Shown piece after piece: positions 32,446 to 36,409 of a stretch of 36,409 nucleotides of DNA (its first letter is position 1; every line of letters begins with the position of its first letter). The stretch comes from Reticulitermes lucifugus (taxonomy: Eukaryota; Arthropoda; Insecta; Blattodea; Rhinotermitidae), in the NCBI GenBank assembly GCA_026260175.1, contig JAKCWW010000278.1, forward strand, positions 67,015-103,423. The letters run 5' to 3'. The notes below the pieces were generated by a model. It worked only from the letters and a program-made list of their open reading frames with translations, searched no databases and was not told the origin of the DNA. The translations under genes were made by a program, and so were the position numbers.

Positions 32446-32981
32446 AGTTAAATTGAAAACCGAACCATGACGCACGGCAAGCTAAACGGTCAGTAAACCA
32501 ACGTTTCGAAAACCATCTCTATTCTCATCAATCCGGACATGTTCTAAATTTCCTACGGCACTTTTCGTCAATTTCGTGCTTACATAAGTTTTCACAATGA
32601 AAGTAATCTGTATTAAACCATACAGCATGCTCAAGAATAAAATTTTAAGTTACACCGCGCTTCACACATCTGTTTCGCACAGCATTTTAAACTGGGACTG
32701 CGTAACTAAGGCGATTAAATGTAACGATACGCACGGTGATAGTACTGGCAGCGTGTGTCATGCAGCTGCCGTTAAACGTGCCGCGCAGTATCGGCAATTT
32801 CTAGTCAGCATTTCCAAACCGTTTTTAATAATATGTTCACCACGTGTCAAGCGTGTCTGTGAGTTTGAAGGAGGCCATTTCCAACACCTACTCTAACATG
32901 AGGTAAGTTATATGTATATTATTATGAGGACATGTGGCGGTTAAGCTTGCCGTGCGTCTGGGTTCGGTTTTCAATTGAACT
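32446..32981. mobile_element. DNA transposon remnant with about 40-bp TIRs
   Basis: The left end (32446-32485) reads AGTTAAATTGAAAACCGAAC then CATGACGCACGGCAAGCTAA. The right end (32943-32981), in reverse complement, reads AGTTCAATTGAAAACCGAAC then CCAGACGCACGGCAAGCTTA. The ends match at 36 of 40. The element is 536 bp, too short for a whole transposase gene. A plus-strand frame inside it ends in a transposase-like C-terminus. It is probably an internally deleted copy of an autonomous element. A target-site duplication was not identified. Confidence 0.82.
32597..32896 (+). pseudogene. Possible transposase C-terminal remnant inside the TIR element
   Basis: A 99-codon frame ends RVKRVCEFEGGHFQHLL and a stop. 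The ending matches the usual close of many insect Tc1/mariner-related transposases (RV..CI...GGHFEHLL). The upstream part lacks recognisable catalytic blocks, so only the last 25 or so codons are meaningful. The stop lies about 45 bp inside the right inverted repeat, as expected for the 3' end of a transposase gene. It cannot be a functional enzyme. Confidence 0.55.
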
Positions 32982-33795
32982 GTTTGTATGGTAACTATCG
33001 ACGATCACTCTCGCGTTATCGAGACGTTTGTAAGAAATAAAGTCACACGTACAAAAGACTAAGCACATTACTTACGATTCATAACTAATTTCTAGTCTCT
33101 TATATTTTACAGATTTTACTTCTTCAACTTAGATGTTTCTTATGACTGTGCCCTCTGTTACTTTACACTCGACTGTCATTGTTTAGTTCCCCCCCCCTTC
33201 CTAACCTATCAATGTGGTAAGTAACTTTCAGTTGCCTTCAGTATAATTGTGTGTAGAATGTACATGTATTTGTTTGTGCAAAGAATTTAGTCGTGACTGC
33301 TATTCGTAATGGAGTTTCGGTCAAAGGTATAAGGATTACTTTTGTGTCACTCTTAAAAATTAGAAATTTTTATGGAGGTAATGCATATTAACAGACCTAA
33401 TTAGAGTGACCTCATATTTGCTTAGTTAATATGATAAAGACCTCTCATCGGGCAACAATTTGTGCATTTGCTTCCGCTCTGCTGTAGTTCACCAAGCAAG
33501 ATTCGTTTCAAATTCGTTGCTCTCCTTGAAAAATTTCAATAGAAAAATGATCGATTACATTAATAAAAACTTGTTCATATTTAGCTATCTACCCCCCTTA
33601 TATTCTACAAATATTACCATTCTTCTGAAACTTACTTACTCCAACTGGATATAATCGTATAAATCAGCTATCGATGTCTGGATTTTCTTAAACTTAAATT
33701 TCGTGAAGCATAATGTTGGTAATGACCTTATCAATTTCAATGGAAAATAATTTCGAGTTTAGCATATGGGTTTGTGTGGTGGTGATGGTAACGAG
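32982..33795. other. Unassigned AT-rich sequence
   Basis: No gene or repeat was recognised. Confidence 0.5.
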
Positions 33796-33799
33796 AATT

Positions 33800-33826
33800 A
33801 TAATGATGATGATGATGATGATGATT
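33800..33826. repeat. GAT microsatellite
   Basis: About eight GAT/ATG triplets. The poly-Ile frame on the minus strand is an artefact. Confidence 0.9.
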
Positions 33827-33829
33827 ACA

Positions 33830-34487
33830 CTTTTAGTATTTTGGTAATTAGAATGAAATACACAACATATATTTCTGTCGCACATATTTTAGATAAATTT
33901 TCAGCGTTAAATTTTTGGGGCCGTATGTAACAATCAAAAGAACTGAGAGAATGGAGAAAGTAAGAAACACGTGGTGCTTACTTCCTTGATAAGGTAGGCC
34001 CCACAATAACGAGTGCTCTGAATGTGATAATCCATGTATTGTCAGTCTGACATCACTGTTGAAATACGGACATCTGAAAGGCAGGAATTTCGAATAAGAG
34101 TTTCGATTTAAAAAATTAAACTTGGTCAGTTGCAGTAACATTCCTGTACATATGCAGGAGAAACGTACGATATTATTTTAATTCAGTAATATAATAGTAA
34201 TGAGAATTGCTTGAGAATTCGATATAAGTCGCATTAAAATCTTCGTCCCTTCACATAACGCTCCACTTCTCAAGTGCATGACTATATGTTCGACTTTCCT
34301 CTCACGTTACAGAAGACTTAAAACCAGTGAATGTAAGTCTGACGAGGCCAGATAAACTTGTAATAGTGATATTAATGTCATAGTTTACATTTTATTGGTT
34401 GAGATAATGAACTGTTTTAAACTAGCCTCAACGTGACCACACAAAAGATTATCATGTTGACACAGATTTCAGTTTCGTGATCTCAAT
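33830..34487. other. Unassigned sequence
   Basis: No gene or repeat was recognised. Confidence 0.5.
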
Positions 34488-34773
34488 AAGGAAGGGTATT
34501 GGGCCGTGCCATGGCTCAGGCGCTTAGTCACCGGCCTCTCATCCATGTGGGATTTGTGGTGGACAAAGTGGCACTGGGACAGGTTTCTCTCCGAGTACTT
34601 CTGTTTTCCCCTGTCAATTTCATTCCACCGGTGCTCCATTAAATGGAACAGCGGAATAAACCTCATTACCTTCATTATATTCATCACAGGGTTGCACAAT
34701 AAGCCTTCAAGGCTGCAGTGTGCCCGTAGCATCTGCTGCGGGGAACTTCAATAAATAAAAAAGGAACAATATT
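34488..34773 (+). mobile_element. SINE family B lacking its B box
   Basis: It starts GGGCCGTGCCATGGCTCAGG (34501) with an intact A box. After CACCGGCCTCTCA it jumps to TCCATGTGGGATTTGTGG, so about 30 bases including the B box are missing compared with the 9694 and 24255 copies. The body and tail are complete (CTCCGAGTACTTCTGTTTTC, CATCACAGGGTTGCACAATA, CCGTAGCATCTGCTGCGG). Flanks AAGGAAGGGTATT (34488-34500) and AAGGAACAATATT (34761-34773) form a decayed duplication, 10 of 13. Confidence 0.88.
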
Positions 34774-35984
34774 TGAAACTAATTGGACTTCTGTTCAGTA
34801 GTTTATTTTACGTGAAATTTCATGATTGCAGCTTCTCAGAACAGTGCCCGATATATTAGGCCACTTAATATAATTGTTTCCCTGCACCTTACAATGACAT
34901 TATTAAGCACTATGGATATGAGACTATCAGTTTATCACATTCATGGATATAAGAACCGGAAAGAATTCTTTGTTTTATAACGTCACGTTAAAGAAATACA
35001 AGTTTTAGAAGAACAGAGATTTATGTTCCACAAATTGCGCCTGAAATTATACTTCGAATAATTGCCTCTTAACAGATCCGTACAACGTGAGTAAACCTGA
35101 TGTTTGTTGGTTAGATTTTAACGTTGAAATCTGCGAATCAGCAAGGCATAAAGCTAGGTACAAAGTAAATAGCCTAAAGGCTATATATTATACTGTTCGT
35201 AGTGGAAGGGGGTAAGGTGTTAACCGTTAGGAACTTGGACACTTGCTTTCCCTTTCTTGCAGTTGTAACACGATTATTTATACAATAATTGCATTTTCAG
35301 TGATTGGGTAGAGACAGAAAGGGTCACAACATTTGAGAAACGACTTTATGTATCTTGGATAATGGGAACATTTCGCCAGTTAATGTATTCCATATTAAAA
35401 CATATCGATTTAGTATTTTTTACAAGCGGGAACAAACACTTTTTGACGGATTCATTTTTATTCAGTTGAAGCACTTTTAAAAATACCATGTTTGGTTAAT
35501 TTTCAAACATACACTTTCTGTTAAATATACACATGATTATAACAAATACAGACGAAATAGTGTGTGATTCCATCAGGTTTTTTTTTATGGGGAATGACAT
35601 TTATAGGACACAAAACACTCTTTCCGTCGACCCTTCTTTGTGGTTCACTGTTTCATTATAAACATATGTGAAATCTCATTGTCTTCCTTCCCTTTTACAA
35701 CCTGCAAGTCATCACTGAAGCCACATCGCACATCATTCACAAAAGGTACATTTACCTTCGTCATTTTAAACATTAAATTTGCGACGACAAACATTTTTTG
35801 ATACTTGTAGAAAACATAAAATATACGAACAATGTGTACTTTATTATTGTACGTATGTCCTTGTAGAATCAATTTTCTTCACCCGTTGCTATTTCGTTAT
35901 GAATCTTGCAGAGCATGGGCCTGAAAAACAAAGCAAATTATGTATGTCAAAGTTGACTCAACACGAAAAAGCAATACAGAATTT
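34774..35984. other. Unassigned AT-rich sequence
   Basis: No gene or repeat was recognised. Confidence 0.5.
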
Positions 35985-36125
35985 ATCATACAAATATATA
36001 TTGTTCCGTCCAACATAACACCCTTTCTGTTCCTTTTATTTTAACGCGACATATTTCGATCGACGTTAAAATAAAAGGAATAAAAAAGGTATTACTTTGG
36101 ACGGAACAGTGTATATTTGTATGAT
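35985..36125. mobile_element. Foldback element, 141 bp
   Basis: The left arm ATCATACAAATATATATTGT, then TCCGTCCAA, ends TTCCTTTTATTTTAACG. It is mirrored by the right arm CGTTAAAATAAAAGGAA to GGACGGAACAGTGTATATTT then GTATGAT. The loop between the arms is about 15 bases and includes GACATATTTCG (36048-36058), the reverse complement of CGAAATATGTC. There is no coding capacity and no clear duplication. Confidence 0.82.
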
Positions 36126-36317
36126 CGATTGAACGCAACGGGATTGATACCATTAAATTGAATAGACTTTAAATTAACTTCAGTGACAGCTTTTATGGTA
36201 AGGACTTTTGGGGAACAACATAATGTTAGGTAGACGTTTAAAGTGTTTCACTTATATTTTAATATGTGTAAATAACTAATATGTTAATAAGTGAAGAAAT
36301 TAACTAACTACCTCCAT
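36126..36317. other. Unassigned sequence
   Basis: No feature was recognised. Confidence 0.5.
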
Positions 36318-36409
36318 GGAGCAGAGTCCTTCTTGAGAAGCTAACCCGTCGTCAGCTAGTCAAGAAATTCCCCGCGTTTTATGGAACCCGAAGGTTCATT
36401 ACCGCATTC
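36318..36409 (-). pseudogene. LINE polymerase tail, cut by window edge
   Basis: The minus strand from 36409 reads NAVMNLRVP, stop, NAGNFLTS, stop, RRVSFSRRTLLHGG. This matches the end of the same LINE family as 8786-8992 (there STVM and FSRRTQLHGVS). The element runs off the right edge, so more of the RT may lie beyond. Confidence 0.75.

Noticed and set aside
32597-32896. Host gene encoding a 99-residue protein
   Set aside because: It lies entirely between matching terminal inverted repeats and ends in a transposase-like C-terminus, so it is part of a transposon remnant.

Overview
The window looks like intergenic or intronic DNA from a large, repeat-rich arthropod genome. The best guess is a hemimetabolous insect such as a cockroach, termite or relative. 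This is inferred from low GC, the lack of long open reading frames, several families of tRNA-derived SINEs with short target-site duplications, decayed LINE 3' ends with an RT C-terminus typical of insect elements, and a mariner-type transposase relic. Species identity cannot be proved from the sequence alone. I found no host protein-coding gene: no open frame outside low-complexity DNA or transposon relics has recognisable domains, codon structure or convincing exon borders.

Layout. 1-104: head of a SINE cut by the window edge. 400-770: weak LINE relic. 1110-1690: TA/CA and GT microsatellites. 2270-2560: LINE RT C-terminus. 4668-4893: foldback element. 5641-6135: 44-bp minisatellite. 6818-7894: two related SINEs. 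8338-8990: long TTG-type microsatellite abutting a LINE tail. 9100-9960: insect repeat relic and a full SINE. 11203-11485 and 12372-12793: two SINEs, the second broken by an assembly gap with duplicated flanks. 13610-13860: possible RNase H relic. 15000-17440: decayed SINEs and a MITE-like element. 18084-18661: foldback element split by a SINE. 19747-20400: SINE and LINE-type relics. 21283-22468: near full-length but dead mariner-type transposase. 23170-23450: degenerate tandem repeat. 23998-25510: a run of SINE, SINE, 49-bp minisatellite and TGTA satellite. 26660-26812: LINE tail. 27415-27801: large palindrome. 28820-28985 and 31032-31275: SINEs. 32446-32981: TIR transposon remnant. 34488-34773: SINE. 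35985-36125: foldback. 36318-36409: LINE tail cut by the window edge.

The elements relate to each other as modules. At least four SINE families are present (called A to D here). C and D have different tRNA heads but share a central core. B copies share head and body but carry different 3' tails. Three foldback elements share a CGAAAYATGTC-type motif, in places preceded by a hairpin and CTGA(T/C)GA, which resembles part of a hammerhead ribozyme core. That motif, the shared SINE core and the nested insertion at 18084-18661 are the most interesting points. Family letters are local labels, not database names.
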